In this document: piece after piece, positions 23,679 through 34,812 of the stretch
How the letters are laid out: every line of letters starts with the position of its first letter
How positions within the stretch are numbered: the stretch's first letter is position 1
Assembly: GCA_024760905.1 (NCBI GenBank)
Contig: CM045733.1
Span: 66,968,501-67,032,500, forward strand
DNA length: 64,000 nt
Reading direction: 5' to 3'
Source of the DNA: Plotosus lineatus
Lineage: Eukaryota; Chordata; Actinopteri; Siluriformes; Plotosidae
Made by a program: the position numbers and the translations under genes
Notes under the pieces: generated by a model
The model's input: only the letters and a program-made list of their open reading frames with translations
Databases searched by the model: none
What the model was told of the DNA's origin: nothing

Positions 23679-24230
23679 GTTCAGAAATGCATTATCCTAT
23701 ATTTGAAAGGTTCCAATTTCATAGTTTTATAAATACACAGTGAGAAAAATGAAACCAATAAAAACTCTTTGGAGGATTTTTTGCGACAGAAAGTCCATTG
23801 AAGGAAGCTTTTCCCCCATTTTTCTCAGGACTTCCATACAACACCTAGTGTGAGCACAGCCCTATATAAGATACATGGATAGGCATCCTAACAAGTACCT
23901 AGTTATTAGGCTGCAGGCCTACAGCTTGCTATAACCTCTTGATGACATTGTCAAATATATCATTACCTTGGTTTAAAGCAACATTGTCATTCAAACACTT
24001 CACAATCATAGCCACTAGCAACTACAGTATTGTCTGACATAGTAAGAGTATACAAATAGATGACTGACTGTAGCCAATTTCTCACTTCACTTCACAGTGG
24101 AGAATAAATTGACATGACAGAATATACAGTCACCTGTGAATTCACACCACAGTTGTTTTAGTACATTGAAAGACATGAGTGGGAAACAATTTTATTGTTT
24201 CTTTTCAACTTGTCTCAGACCTATGAAACA
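23675..24230. other. Unique intergenic DNA
   Basis: Nothing recognised. Confidence 0.4.
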
Positions 24231-24231
24231 A

Positions 24232-24306
<75 letters not shown>
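24231..24306. repeat. (ATT)n microsatellite
   Basis: About 25 ATT units; the poly-isoleucine frame across it is an artefact. Confidence 0.95.
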
Positions 24307-24308
<2 letters not shown>

Positions 24309-24754
24309 TCTTATAATTCCAATCATACACAATACAAAAATTATTTTATCCAATGTCATAAAACTTAAACTGTCATCTTTATCTCCGGTTCTGAAATTGG
24401 TTACCAAAATCATTTTTTTTAAATCATATCAAAATTCATTGTGCCTTCATGCTACATCTCTTTTGAGTATTTTATTCCTACTTAACCATAACAAAATTAC
24501 TTATGTAAATTAACATATTTAGAGACCTCTTGTTTTTTTAACAAACCCAGTATGAATTATTAATGAAAAGCATTATGCCACTGTAAAATAAATATAAACA
24601 TTTAAAAATCAATACAAATGATAGCAAATCAATTTTTGAGTGTTGTCATGTGACAAGTGGGATAATGCTCAGCCAGCTGGTAAGTATAACAAAATAAATC
24701 CTTTTCTGATATAAGACTCCTGTGCTGCATCGCATATTTGAATATCTGGGTTTA
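24307..24754. other. AT-rich unique DNA
   Basis: Nothing recognised. Confidence 0.4.
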
Positions 24755-24905
24755 TCATTCATTCATTCATTCATTATCTTAACCATTTAACTTAATTAGG
24801 GTCTCTGGGAGGCCGACTATGGGTGAGGTCACTGAACATCCTGAACATCTCACAAGGCCATCGCAGGTCAGCAACACGCTGAAGGCAGTCCAATGGCTGT
24901 CAGGG
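24755..24905 (-). mobile_element. SINE 3'-end fragment (SINE-A/B shared tail)
   Basis: (CATT)5 on the plus strand (an (AATG)n tail on minus) followed by minus-strand 'agaccctaattaagttaaat' and 'ttgtgagatgttcaggatgt'. Truncated near 24905. Confidence 0.7.
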
Positions 24906-25371
24906 TTTACAACACAATTTATGTAAATTAAATGCGCCTACTGAAATTATGTAACTGCATAAATGACAAGAAGAAGTGCATTAATACACAAGCCTTTGGT
25001 TTGAATTACAGCTGTTCATTGTTAAAACAATAAGATCCAAAGGTAAAAGTAAGATAAGATTCTTGCAGGAACGGTGCATCTCAAAAACATTTTTAGATCA
25101 TGCGTATCATACTAAAAATTTGAATAAATGCTGCGCTTTTCTGACTTTGACGCTTAAATCCTGTGCACATCCTTGAGTGCATAATGTAAGATGCCAGACA
25201 CATAATGTAATATGTGGAAAAACATTTATTTTCAGGTAACGTGCAGATGAAGTGCTTCTTTAGGAGGACATCACATCAGAACAATAATAACACAACACCT
25301 TCAACATAATTAATATGTTTTCAGAAGCTTTATTACTGCCTCAGCCCACAAAAAAAAAAAAAATAAAAAGT
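24906..25371. other. Unique intergenic DNA
   Basis: Nothing recognised; A13 run at 25349-25361 adjoins the next SINE. Confidence 0.4.
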
Positions 25372-25676
25372 AAAGTCCTTTGGCTTTCACACCCGAGCCA
25401 TAGTGGCTCATCAGGCCGGTGCTTATCCCCAGTTTCTGTAGCGTGAAGCAACTAGGAGTACAACTCCTCCTGGATGTGACGCTAGTCCATCGCAGGTTAC
25501 CTTCCCAGTATATTTTTACTGGTTCCCATTTATACTGCTGGGTGAACAGAGGCACACTTGTAATCGAGGCCTAGCCCAGGGGTCTTAGCACACAGGACGG
25601 GGGTCCTAACTGGGATTCGAACACACAACCTCCTGATCATGAGTGCAGCACCCTAACCACTACGCCACCGGGCCCT
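25372..25676 (-). mobile_element. SINE-C, full length
   Basis: Minus strand: head 'ggtggcgtagtggttagggt', B box 'gtgttcgaatcccagtt', body 'cagcagtataaatgggaacc', end 'ggataagcaccggcctgatg'. The A-run and 'ataaaaagtaaagtc' at 25349-25376 mark its 3' tail. Confidence 0.9.
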
Positions 25677-25812
25677 CACAGTAGATGCAGAACACACAAA
25701 AAAATCATACAGCCTACTGTTGTGTTCTGGTCTGCTTTCATTGTCAACCATTCATGGTCCATGTCTGGTCAATTGCATAGCCTTCCTGCTCCATGTGCTA
25801 CCTCAGCACTAA

Positions 25813-25813
<1 letters not shown>

Positions 25814-25871
<58 letters not shown>
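25814..25871. repeat. (AAT)n microsatellite
   Basis: About 18 AAT units immediately preceding the truncated 5' end of a SINE-A. Confidence 0.95.
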
Positions 25872-26475
25872 TCCCCCTAGTGCAGCTAACTGGGTTATCA
25901 AAGGCCGGCCATGTTTTCACTGTCTATGGCGGGGGTCACCAACATGGTACCCACGGGCACCAGGTCGCCCGCAAGATCAACATGAGGTGCCTGTGGGCCT
26001 GTTCACTGCTATTTTTAGAACAGGCCTGTGGCTCTATAGTGCCACTCTCCATTGATTTGCATCTTACTTTTTTTTGCAATTTTTTTTAATCAAATCAATA
26101 TCTTCACAGAGATGAATATCATTAATTATTAATAACAACATAAAATTATAAGTAAATTGAGCAATTTAGTAATTTCAGAAGTGTGTATCTATCGTCCTGG
26201 TAGCCCTTCACATCAATTGGTACCCAAGAAGTAGCTCTCAGTTTCAAAAAGGTTGGTGACCCCTGGTCTATGGGGTCATGTAAAAGAACCATTGCTGACT
26301 TTCGTCAAGACTAACAGCATATCCGTCAGTGTGTTTGTGCCCTGCAATGGCCTGGCGAGTTGTCCAGTGTGCTGTGCCCTCGCCTATAGTCGGCGAAGAT
26401 GGGCGCCAGCCTCCCCACGACCCTAATGAGGATTAAGCAGTTCAGAAAACGAACGAATGAATGAATTAATAAAAA
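25872..26475 (+). mobile_element. SINE-A split by a hAT element
   Basis: The 5' body ('agtgcagctaactgggttat', 'caaaggccggccatgttttc') runs to 25929, a hAT element occupies 25930-26265, and the SINE resumes with 'catgtaaaagaaccattgct' and continues through 'gagttgtccagtgtgctgtg' to the (AATG)n-type tail. The head upstream of 25872 is replaced by (AAT)n. Confidence 0.88.
25930..26265 (-). mobile_element. Non-autonomous hAT element, 336 bp, with 8-bp duplication
   Basis: Inverted ends: left 'cgggggtcaccaacatggt', right on minus 'caggggtcaccaaccttttt'. Both flanks carry GTCTATGG (25922-25929 and 26266-26273), the 8-bp duplication expected for hAT. The interior contains minus-strand 'gaaactgagagctacttctt' and an AT-rich middle. 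It belongs to the same family as 58867-59208. Confidence 0.93.
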
Positions 26476-26519
26476 TAGAAATAATAAACAATTTATATTT
26501 TTATAAACATATTTTGACC

Positions 26520-26728
26520 AATGAAAGCTAAACATTGTTGCCGTGCACAAATGCTGGTGACTGAAAGAAGTGAAGGTACCAGTCATAGCACTGATATAAC
26601 AGCATACTACAGTAGATTGATCCTGGTGAACATATTGTTCATATATGTATATATGGCTCTCAGAGGATTAGATTTTAAAATATGTTTTTATTTTTGGCTC
26701 TCTTAGTCAAAAAGGTTCTCGACCCCTG
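26520..26728 (-). mobile_element. Second hAT-type remnant beside a SINE-A
   Basis: The right end on minus is 'caggggtcgagaaccttttt' followed by 'gactaagagagccaaaaata', a hAT-like terminus different from the 25930 element. It ends exactly before CCATAGAC (26729-26736) of the adjoining SINE-A. The opposite terminus and its duplication are missing, so the left limit is approximate. Confidence 0.6.
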
Positions 26729-26885
26729 CCATAGACAGTGAGAGACATGGCCGGCCTTTGATAACCCAGTTAGCTGCACTGGGGGGGGGGACAGTGACAA
26801 CCTTGTGGAGAGTGGGACTCAAACCCCCAACCTTAGAATCAGCGAGCCAGCACACTATACCGCCAGGCCGCTACTGCCCTCCCCT
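26729..26885 (-). mobile_element. SINE-A, head and 5' body
   Basis: Minus strand: head with B box 'gggtttgagtcccactc', a C10 run (26781-26790 as G on plus), 'aactgggttatcaaaggccg' and 'gccatgtctctcactgtcta', stopping at the hAT-like end. The 3' half is missing. Confidence 0.85.
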
Positions 26886-27035
26886 AATAAAAAGAGACTA
26901 TAGATCTTTATTGTCAACGGTTGCATGATCAATGAAAAATATCCGCTCTTTGTTTAGGAGGAATTATGAAATGCACCAAAGAAGACTAATGAATTATATC
27001 AAGTAATACATGTATATTCAGATATTCACACCCAT

Positions 27036-27756
27036 TCACACATGTCTGTAAAAGCTGTTCATGAATCTGTTCGTTTTTGTTTTTAGTGTCCTGTATCTTT
27101 TTCCGCAGGGGAGACGGGAGAAACGGGGGTGTCCAGGATGTGTGGGGTTCCTGATAATTCCACTGGCTCTCATCTGAAGTCTGCCAGTGTAAATGTCACT
27201 GAGGGAGGGTAGTGTAGTTCCAATTACCTGCTCTGCCGTCCTCACCACCCGCTGCAAGGCCTTCCTGTCCTCTGCAGTACAGCTGCTGAACCCACTCTTG
27301 ATGGCAGCGCAGGAAAAGTTCGTCAGTAGGGGTTGGGGAAGGCAGGCTTGTGTGAGCTTTCTAAGGAAGTACATCCTTTGTTGTGCTTGCCCCACCTGGT
27401 GGGACATACTTGTGGCCCAGATGAAGTCAGCAGAGATGTGGAACGCCAAGAAAATCGGAGCACTCAATCCACTCCACCTCCACTCCATCGATGTAGAGGA
27501 CAGAGTGCTCAGCTTGTTTAGATTTCCTAAAGTTTATTATCATCTCCTTGGCTTTGGATGCGTTAAGATTGTGGTTCTCCCACCATCGCCATAGATGCTG
27601 GACCTCCTTCCTGTAGGCCGACGCCTTAACTGTAATCAAACCTATGACGGTGGTGTTGTCAGTGAATGTGATGGTGGTGTTGCTGGTGTGAGTGGAACAA
27701 CAGTTGTGTGTGAAGAGGGAGAAGAGTAGGGGGCTAAGGACCCACCCCTGTCAACA
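27036..27756 (-). mobile_element. CR1/L2-type LINE, reverse transcriptase C-terminal part
   Basis: One long open reading stretch on minus, preceded by a stop at about 27758. It reads in order QGWVLSPLLFSLFTH (motif of the palm), TFTDNTTVIGLI (the usual F-A-D-D-T catalytic box reads F-T-D-N-T, so both essential Asp positions are altered), AYRKEVQHLWRWWENHNLNA, KAKEMIINFRKSK, then CSDFLGVP; a frame change follows to FLAFHISADFIWATSM, QAQQRMYFLRKLTQACLPQP, KALQRVVRTAEQVIGTTLPS, and LPCGKRYRTLKTKTNRFMNS. This order is that of the fish L2/CR1-type elements. 5'-truncated; inactive. Confidence 0.88.
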
Positions 27757-27986
27757 CATAAAAATGCTGTTGAAACTCAATGAGAAAAATATCTTTTTTT
27801 TTTGCTCTTGTGGTGCTTGTGAGTGATGATTTGTTTTAGTATTTATTGTGAATGTTTTGTGCCAGGAGGCAACAGCATGTGACAAGCCTAGTGTTTGAAT
27901 GTTAAAGGATTTCCAGTGAAAGAAGTTGCAACGAATTGTTTTAAGCCGTCATAGAGGTAAGAGAGGTAAGACATTAAAAACACAGC

Positions 27987-28021
27987 GCTCTCTTGCTCTC
28001 TCTCGCTCTCTCTCTCTCTTT
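27987..28021. repeat. (CT)n low-complexity tract
   Basis: Interrupted CT repeat of about 17 units. Confidence 0.85.
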
Positions 28022-29435
28022 GTTCCCTTCTCTTTCTAATCAAGAACAAGGAGATAATTCCTTAGAATATTTAAGGTGAAAAATAAGGCCATTTTATTAC
28101 CTCTTCAGAAGTTATTTCTTGTGTGATTGTAATTACTTAATCACATACATCCAGGCTCCAATTATTTCCACAGACTACCGAACTGAAAAGTTTGTGCCTC
28201 GGTGCTGTAATTGGTGTATTCCACATATAGCATTGTTATAACGCATAGGATTAATATACGAAATATGTGAGTTAGGAGAGATAAAGTGGTGGAATTGGAC
28301 CATTATAGTCCTGTATTAAGATGTGGATAAGGTTAGGGGTGCCACAGGTCTCAGGAGGATCTGCATGTACTCATGACCTTTCAGCCCTAACCTTCTAATT
28401 CATTACTCAAGAGATTGGATAATTTATATTTGTGTATGCTTCCTTTGAAATCATAAATTTCTCATTCAGTGTTCAGTCATACCAGATTAACATGATATGC
28501 TGATCTGATTTCATTGTTCTACAACACAATGGCACATAACACAGTCAAATAGTCATCATGCGATTGTTGTACACTCTTATTGAAATTCAGCTACATTTCC
28601 TTTAAGAACTTCTGTTTCTATTATAAAAACTGTTCTGTGCTCGTCCTAATTTCCAAAAGGAATAAAAACAGTTTTTTACAATATTAGTACTACCTGCTTT
28701 TGTGGAATATTATTGCTCCCGTGTAATGATTCATAATTCCACTAACCAATGTTACCCAGAAGGGGATATATATTCTTTATTGAGTTTGGCTCATCTCAGG
28801 GAGTTTTGTCTCCGGAATGTTTTCCTTTGACACAGTTGCCTCTGGCTTGCTTATATCCAAACGGAAATCTGCATGGCTGCTTTCTGATGCAGTCTATTGT
28901 TTAAAAGTGCTATAAAATTTTTACAAATATTAATTTTATTTATTTTTCTATTAATTTATTTGTCCCTTTTCTGATATCAGTTATCACATGATCAATAACA
29001 GATATAAAAGTTAAAATTAACCATTTATACATGCTGTAATAATTACCCTATAATTTGCTGTTTATTTGTCATTCATTTTTGCATTTAGTGCCCACAAGTC
29101 ATGTATTTGTGTTTTAATAACCATAGCAAAAATAAGCAAGTCTAACATGTTGTAATATATATATATTTTTTTTTTTTTGCTTATCAGACAAGTGAGTATT
29201 GCAATCCTGCTGATGTGCACATGAATAAGAGGTACATGGAGGGGAACAAAATCTGTTTCCGTTTTGCTCTTTTCCTTCACACAACAATAGATGGAACAAA
29301 GATGAGTCTCCCAACAGAGACAGAATCATAATATGAGACAATGTTGCCATCTTGTGGAATATTATTATCTCAAGACAAGATCAGTGCTTAAAAGACTAAG
29401 TGACATATATATTATATATTATATAAATATATTTA
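28022..29435. other. Unique intergenic DNA
   Basis: About 1.4 kb with no repeat family recognised apart from a T-run at 29166-29179. Small frames here show no domain. Confidence 0.45.
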
Positions 29436-29486
29436 TATCACCATAGACAATGAGGGACATGGCCGGCTCTGATAACCCAATGATAT
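29436..29486 (-). mobile_element. SINE-A internal fragment
   Basis: About 50 bp matching the body around 'ccatagacaatgagggacat' and 'ggccggctctgataaccca'. Confidence 0.6.
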
Positions 29487-29737
29487 GTACATTGCATATT
29501 AAATAAATGAAACTAAAATACTGTATAATAAAAATGCAAATATTAACCATAATTATAATTATATATAAAACACATTGGGTTTAGTTGGTAATGCTCGAAT
29601 CAAAATGACGTACGCTCACCGCTCACAGTTTGTCACAGTCACAAAAAGGCAGTGTTTTCATTATCACACTTTAAAAAATAAAAAATAACACATAAAAATG
29701 TCATATTACTTTATATATTTATACACACATACATATA

Positions 29738-30460
29738 CAGTGGTACCTCAACTTACGAAATTAAGCTGTTCTGAGGTCAAGCTCGTAAGTGGAAACAAAA
29801 ATTCCCATGGGAAATAATAGAGAACCAGTTAATCCATTCCAACCCCCTCCCAAACTCATATAACCTGACACAAACATGTATTTTTACATAATATATTTAA
29901 AATAAACATGTAACAAGAAACATTCCCCAATAATAAAGCATGCATAGTAACATTAATAATACTGTAATTAACAATAAATAGTAATAAAACATGAATAAAC
30001 AATAAGACAATAAACAATACAGTAAGAGCATCTGAACTTAAGAACAGCACTTAACATTAACTTACACTAGTAATTTATTTTTTTTCTCTTTATTTCTTTA
30101 TTTATTTTGGATTTTTAAACTGTTTTAATGAGGCTAATTGGTGTGTATGACACTGTATATCCTTTTTGAACATACTGGATCAGCTTTAATTGTAATTGTG
30201 CATCCTCTACACCAGGTGGCGCTCTCACTTTGATTTCTATAGTGTTAGGAAAATTCACGGAGCAAACAATATGAAGTGCAGTAAACACTATTTATTCTCG
30301 GAGCCTGGAGGAATACACACGGAAGAGTAAAAGGCTAATGCACCCGAAAAAGCCATTTACACAGCAGAGCTCATACGTCAAAATTTTGTTCGTTGGACAG
30401 GGCAAATTTTTGGTGGGATCGGAGCTCGTATCATGGACAATTCATTATAAGGGACACTCG
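29738..30460. mobile_element. Tigger-like non-autonomous element, decayed right end
   Basis: The left end 'cagtggtacctcaacttacg' preceded by TA is a typical Tigger terminus, followed by 'aggtcaagctcgtaagtgga'. Near the right, 'cagagctcatacgtcaaaat' and 'cggagctcgtatcatggaca' resemble the inverted counterpart but the terminal bases have decayed, so the right limit is approximate. No transposase is readable. Confidence 0.6.
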
Positions 30461-30592
30461 TCTATACACATATAAAAACTTTTATATATTATATATATAA
30501 TTTATATTATATATATATATAATTATATATATATTTATAATACTTATATATAAAAACATGTACTTCTCTTACTACTATTACCATTACTCCTA

Positions 30593-30595
<3 letters not shown>

Positions 30596-30638
<43 letters not shown>
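30596..30638. repeat. (CT)n microsatellite
   Basis: About 21 CT units, preceded by TA-rich sequence at 30480-30560. Confidence 0.92.
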
Positions 30639-30640
<2 letters not shown>

Positions 30641-30734
30641 ATTTGCTAAACTGATCTGCTAAATCCCAGAATCCCATTATAGTCACTTGAAGGATGATGT
30701 TGTTTTTTTTTCATGTGATTCTGGTCAAAGACAC

Positions 30735-30955
30735 TGTATGCCCCGAACAGTTTGCTAGACCATCACGTGGTCAATACATTCACAAACATTTACAGTCACT
30801 CACAGCTAGACTACTAGAGGAAACCGGAGTAACCAGAAGAAGCCCACAGAGAACATATATACAGAAAGGGCATCACCAAGCCTGGAACTCAGTCCCAGGA
30901 CCATTTTGCTGTGAGGCACATGCACTAACCGTTAAACCACGATGTCATTAAATTA
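30735..30955 (-). mobile_element. SINE-B, 3' end lost
   Basis: Minus strand: head 'gtggtttaacggttagtgca', B box 'gggactgagttccaggc', body 'gttctctgtgggcttcttct'. Several deletions in the body. Confidence 0.75.
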
Positions 30956-31626
30956 TGAATTTGACGTTATAGTAATCTTTTGAATGTAAGTTTCTTTGAT
31001 TTCAAATTTCAAATTAAGATATTTTTATTCATTTATTTATTTGTTTGTTTGTTTGTTTATTTATTTTGCATTAGGCATATAATCATCAATTAATTCTGAC
31101 TGAATTTTGACACCATACCAAGTATTTCAACAATATTCAGTCCTAACCAGGCTGGGGCTCTTTCCATATGAGCCATTGCAAGTATTTTTGACAGTGAAGT
31201 GTCTGTTATCTGTTATAGTCAGACAGTATTTAGAATCTCAGTGGAAATTTGTTTGATGTGTGCTGATTTTTAGCTGATACTCTGTAATTGTCTCCTTTGA
31301 GTGAGTCCTTCAAACCTCTGGTGCTGTTTTAGTGTGTCTTTATGTTACATCATTCTCCACATGACACCTGATTAGGCATCTGGGAACAGCCTGAAAAAAA
31401 GACCTTACCTTCACAGCTCGCTATGAATAGAGCTATTGCTATAAAAGGAGTTCGATCATTCACTGGCCAGCCTGGAATATATCAAGGGAATTTTAACCTG
31501 TGTTGGAGCACAGAGCATGTTCACATCTCTGTGCTGTTTTCCTTTCAGAATAATCTTCTTACATATCAGGGGGTATTTATCTAAAATTTGTGAGGCTTCC
31601 ACTACATAAAATCCTAAAATTCTTGA
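30956..31626. other. Unique intergenic DNA
   Basis: Contains a (TTTG)n/(ATTT)n tract at 31030-31065; the rest, notably 31300-31560, is repeat-free with balanced composition but no coding signal. Confidence 0.4.
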
Positions 31627-31950
31627 TTACAGAGTAATCGTCAAATGAGTACATCAGAAGGACAGCCCATGTAAGATGTTTTTGAGACAAAGTCTGAGAG
31701 GCTAGATTGAGATGGTTTGGACATGTACACAGGAGGGGTAGTGAGTATATTGGTAGTAGGATGCTGAGGTTGGAACTACCAAGCAGAAGGCCTAGAGGAA
31801 GACCAAAGAGAAGATTTATGGATGTGGTGAAGGAGGACATGATAGTGGTTGGAGTACGAGTAGACGAAGGAGAGGATAAGGTGAGATGGAGGCATATGGT
31901 TTGCTGTGGTGACCCCTGAAAGGAACAGCCGAAAGAATAAGAAGAAAGAA
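31627..31950 (+). mobile_element. RTE-like LINE, 3' coding end and (GAA)n tail
   Basis: After a frame break the plus strand encodes MRWFGHVHRRGSEYIGSRML, RLELPSRRPRGRPKRRFMDV, VKEDMIVVGVRVDEGEDKVR, WRHMVCCGDP then stop, followed by 'gaaaggaacagccgaaagaa' and a (GAA)n-like tail. 5'-truncated. A minus-strand SINE-A starts about 15 bases further on. Confidence 0.88.
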
Positions 31951-31964
31951 GAAGAACCATCATT

Positions 31965-32315
31965 TCAGTTCATTTTCTGTAACCGCTTAATTCTAATTAG
32001 GGTCGCGGGGAGGCTGGCACCCATCCCAGATGACTCCGGACAAGGGCAGAGTACACCCTGGACAGCTCACCAGGCCAGTGGAAACACGCTGACGGCTTTG
32101 CAGCTACTCTTGTGTCAAAAGTCATCAATGGTTCTTTTACATACCTTACACCATAGACAGTGAGAGACCTCGCCGGCCTTTGATAACCCAGTTAGCTGCA
32201 CTGGGGGGGGGGGGGGGGGGGGGGCAGTGACAACCTGTGATGAGTGGGACTCAAACCTCCAACCTTTGGATCAGTGATCCAGCGTTCTATACCACTTGGC
32301 CACCACTGCCTTTAC
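31965..32315 (-). mobile_element. SINE-A, full length, with a G22 run
   Basis: From 'cattttctgtaaccgcttaa' (3' tail) to the head near 32315 ('gtggtggccaagtggtatag' on minus). The short G-run of the family is expanded to about 22 at 32203-32224. The CCATAGAC site used by hAT elements in other copies is intact and uninterrupted here. Confidence 0.92.
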
Positions 32316-32909
32316 AGAGTAATCAACATCAATAAATGTTATTAATGACAATGTGTAACCATTATCCTGTCTTTGGCTATTCATAAAAATTTAAAGTTTT
32401 ATTTTTCCCTATATTTGCATTTCAGGTCACCAGTACTGACTGGCTTCATGAACTCGAAGGTCATCCATTTAAAATCAGAAATAAGCAAATACTTCTCAAT
32501 ACAATTGTCTTAAATTAGCTGAATACAGTTGGCATTAGCAGAGAGCTTGTTACAGAGCTGTGTATTCTTCTTCTTCTTCTTTTTCTTCTTCTTCTTCTTT
32601 TTCTTTTCCGATTATAATTAGTTTGTATTATTTTCAAGTGCATGGTTAAATCCCCTGAAATTCCTGGGTCCCGATTCAGACCAATAAGCAAGAGTATGAT
32701 ATATTTCTGTACTATAGTTGCTCTGTTTTCTGGCTGAGATATCAAATTTTAGTTTTGGCGACACATAATTATGACCTATATGTTTTAATTTCAGCATTTA
32801 AAGCTGTGCCGCAATGGAGTCACAGCGTAATATTTTCAAAAAACAGCAAGAAAACACTCCCAGAATGCTGGAAAATATTTAGTAAATACACTACATACAT
32901 AAAATGGTA
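32316..32909. other. Unique spacer with (TTC)n
   Basis: An impure (TTC)n tract of about 50 bases at 32558-32608; otherwise nothing recognised. Confidence 0.5.
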
Positions 32910-33165
32910 GGTAGGTAGGTAGGCCTCCGTCAGTCCCGAAGGACTATGGCTGCGCTTTGGCTGGTATCCCGGCTGGTGATATTCTCCAGTGCGCATGGAG
33001 GACAGGCTGTTCCCCAAGCAGCAAGTCCCCCCTCTCGGCGCCACCAGAAGGATCCAATGGAAGGGCAAGTGCTGATACGACTGGGTTCCATGCCGCTGCA
33101 GGAGTTGCCAGAATGATACTGTGAACAAACTGGCTCAGGGGACTCCGACTCTCGATTAGAAACAC
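32910..33165. repeat. Unassigned interspersed-repeat candidate
   Basis: Begins with (TAGG)4, then 'cctccgtcagtcccgaagga', 'ctccagtgcgcatggaggac' and 'agaaggatccaatggaaggg'. It is GC-richer than its surroundings and merges at its right end into the 3' half of a SINE-A. I recall similar text in fish repeats but cannot name the family. Confidence 0.4.
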
Positions 33166-33370
33166 GCCAACGGCTTTGCAGCCCACTCTTGTCGAAAGTC
33201 AGCAATGGTTCTTTTACATGCCTCACACCATAGACATGGCCGGCCTTTGATAACCCAGTTAGCTGCACTGGGGAGGACAGTGGCAAACTTGTGGAGCGTG
33301 GGACTTGAACCCCTAACCTTAGGATCAGCGATCCTGTGCTCTATACGACTAGACCACCACTGACCCATAC
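33166..33370 (-). mobile_element. SINE-A, 5' half with a 14-bp deletion
   Basis: Minus strand: head 'gtggtctagtcgtatagagc', B box 'gggttcaagtcccacgc', body to 'aagccgttggcgtgttt'. The region after CCATAGAC lacks 'agtgagag'. Confidence 0.85.
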
Positions 33371-33738
33371 ATACATAATATATATATTATTAAAATATTG
33401 TGAAGAGGGTTTTTTGTTTGTTTATTTGTTTGTATTTATTATAATGTATGGCACTAGATGCTTAGGACCTGTAACTTCAATGCTCTAATTACAAGGCATT
33501 TGCTTGTGACAATAGCAGTAAAAGATACGTTCAGGTTCTGTCTCTTTAAATACCTCTGTCTGAGTCTGTGATGCTTTGTAAGTTTGTTTTGCTACTGTTT
33601 GTTTTTTTGAGGGTTTTTTTGACTCAACTGAACAGTGGCGGACCACAATAGTTATAGACTAGATATTTATGAGAGCTTTGTAAATCTGTTCTGATATTTA
33701 TTAAACTCGGGTAGTCTGTTGTGTAGTTTACTGCTTAG
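33371..33738. other. Unique spacer
   Basis: Nothing recognised apart from a T/G-rich patch at 33410-33440. Confidence 0.4.
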
Positions 33739-34051
33739 ATGGATAGGATCAGGAATGAGTACATCAGAGGGACACCCATGTAAGATGTTTTGGAGACAAA
33801 GTCAGAGAGGCTAGATTGAGATGGTTTGGACATGTACAGAGGAGGGATAGTGAGTATATTGGCAGTAGGATGCTGAGGTTGGAACTACCAGGCAGAAGGC
33901 CCAGAGGAAGACCAAAGAAGAGATTTATGGATGTGGTGAAGGAAGACATGAAGGTAGTTGGAGTAAGAGTAGAAGATGCAGAGGACAGGGTGAGATGGAG
34001 GCGGATGATTTGCTGTGGCGACCCCTGAAGGGAACATCCGAAAGGAAAAGA

Positions 34052-34052
<1 letters not shown>
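33739..34052 (+). mobile_element. RTE-like LINE, 3' coding end
   Basis: Plus strand: DRIRNEYIRGTPM, then after a frame break MRWFGHVQRRDSEYIGSRML, RLELPGRRPRGRPKKRFMDV, VKEDMKVVGVRVEDAEDRVR, WRRMICCGDP, stop, then 'gggaacatccgaaaggaaaa'. This is the best-preserved tail copy here. Its 3' end runs straight into (TA)n. Confidence 0.9.

Positions 34053-34135
<83 letters not shown>
34053..34135. repeat. (TA)n microsatellite at a LINE 3' end
   Basis: About 41 TA units beginning directly after 'aaaggaaaagaag' of the RTE-like fragment. Confidence 0.95.
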
Positions 34136-34138
<3 letters not shown>

Positions 34139-34304
34139 ATACAGTGGTTTGGAAAATTAATTAATTAGATGGTTCATAGAGTATCTCATTTGTGTCTGGT
34201 CACTATAGGTCACTTCTGGTGTGCTTACCTGACCAGATCTATCAATGTAAACTCAAAAATAGCTGCTTAATAACAGAAAATATTCTATATTTATGAATTT
34301 ATTT

Positions 34305-34630
34305 TTCCTTAATTCTAATTAGGGTTGCAGGGAGCCTGGTGCCCATTTCATGCAACACTTGGCGAGGGAAGTGTATACCCTGAACAGCTTGGCAGGCCAT
34401 TGCAGGGCAGAAACATGCTGACGGTGATAAAGCCTACTCTTTACTCAAGTCAGCAATGGTTCTTTTACAGGGCTCTTCCCATGGACAGTGTGAGACATGA
34501 ATATCCTTTGATAACCCAGCTAGCTACACTTGGGAGACCGCCGTGATAGCCCAGGGACAGTGAAGCTTGAACCCCAGAGTTTGGGATCAGTAATCCAGCA
34601 CCCTACCACTGGCCTACCACTACCCCCTAT
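34305..34630 (-). mobile_element. SINE-A, diverged full-length copy
   Basis: Body and 3' end recognisable (minus 'ggcctgccaagctgttcagg', 'gcaaccctaattagaattaa') with many substitutions; head 'ggtaggccagtggtagggtg' on minus. Confidence 0.8.
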
Positions 34631-34669
34631 GGAAAGTATGTACATAACAATGAAGAATAATTTATATAC

Positions 34670-34812
34670 AAATGAGGGAGCATGGTGGTGTAGTGGTTAC
34701 CATGTCAAAATGTATGGGTTTCCTCTGGGTAACCTAGGTACCTTCTAAGAGTCCAAAGACATGGACAATAGGCTAATTGGCTGTTCCAAGTGCTCCTAGA
34801 TGCGAATGTCAA
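34670..34812 (+). mobile_element. SINE-B fragment with deletions
   Basis: Head 'agcatggtggtgtagtggtt', then a jump to 'gggtttcctctgggtaacct' and 'ggacaataggctaattggct'. The B box and 3' end are absent. Confidence 0.75.
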
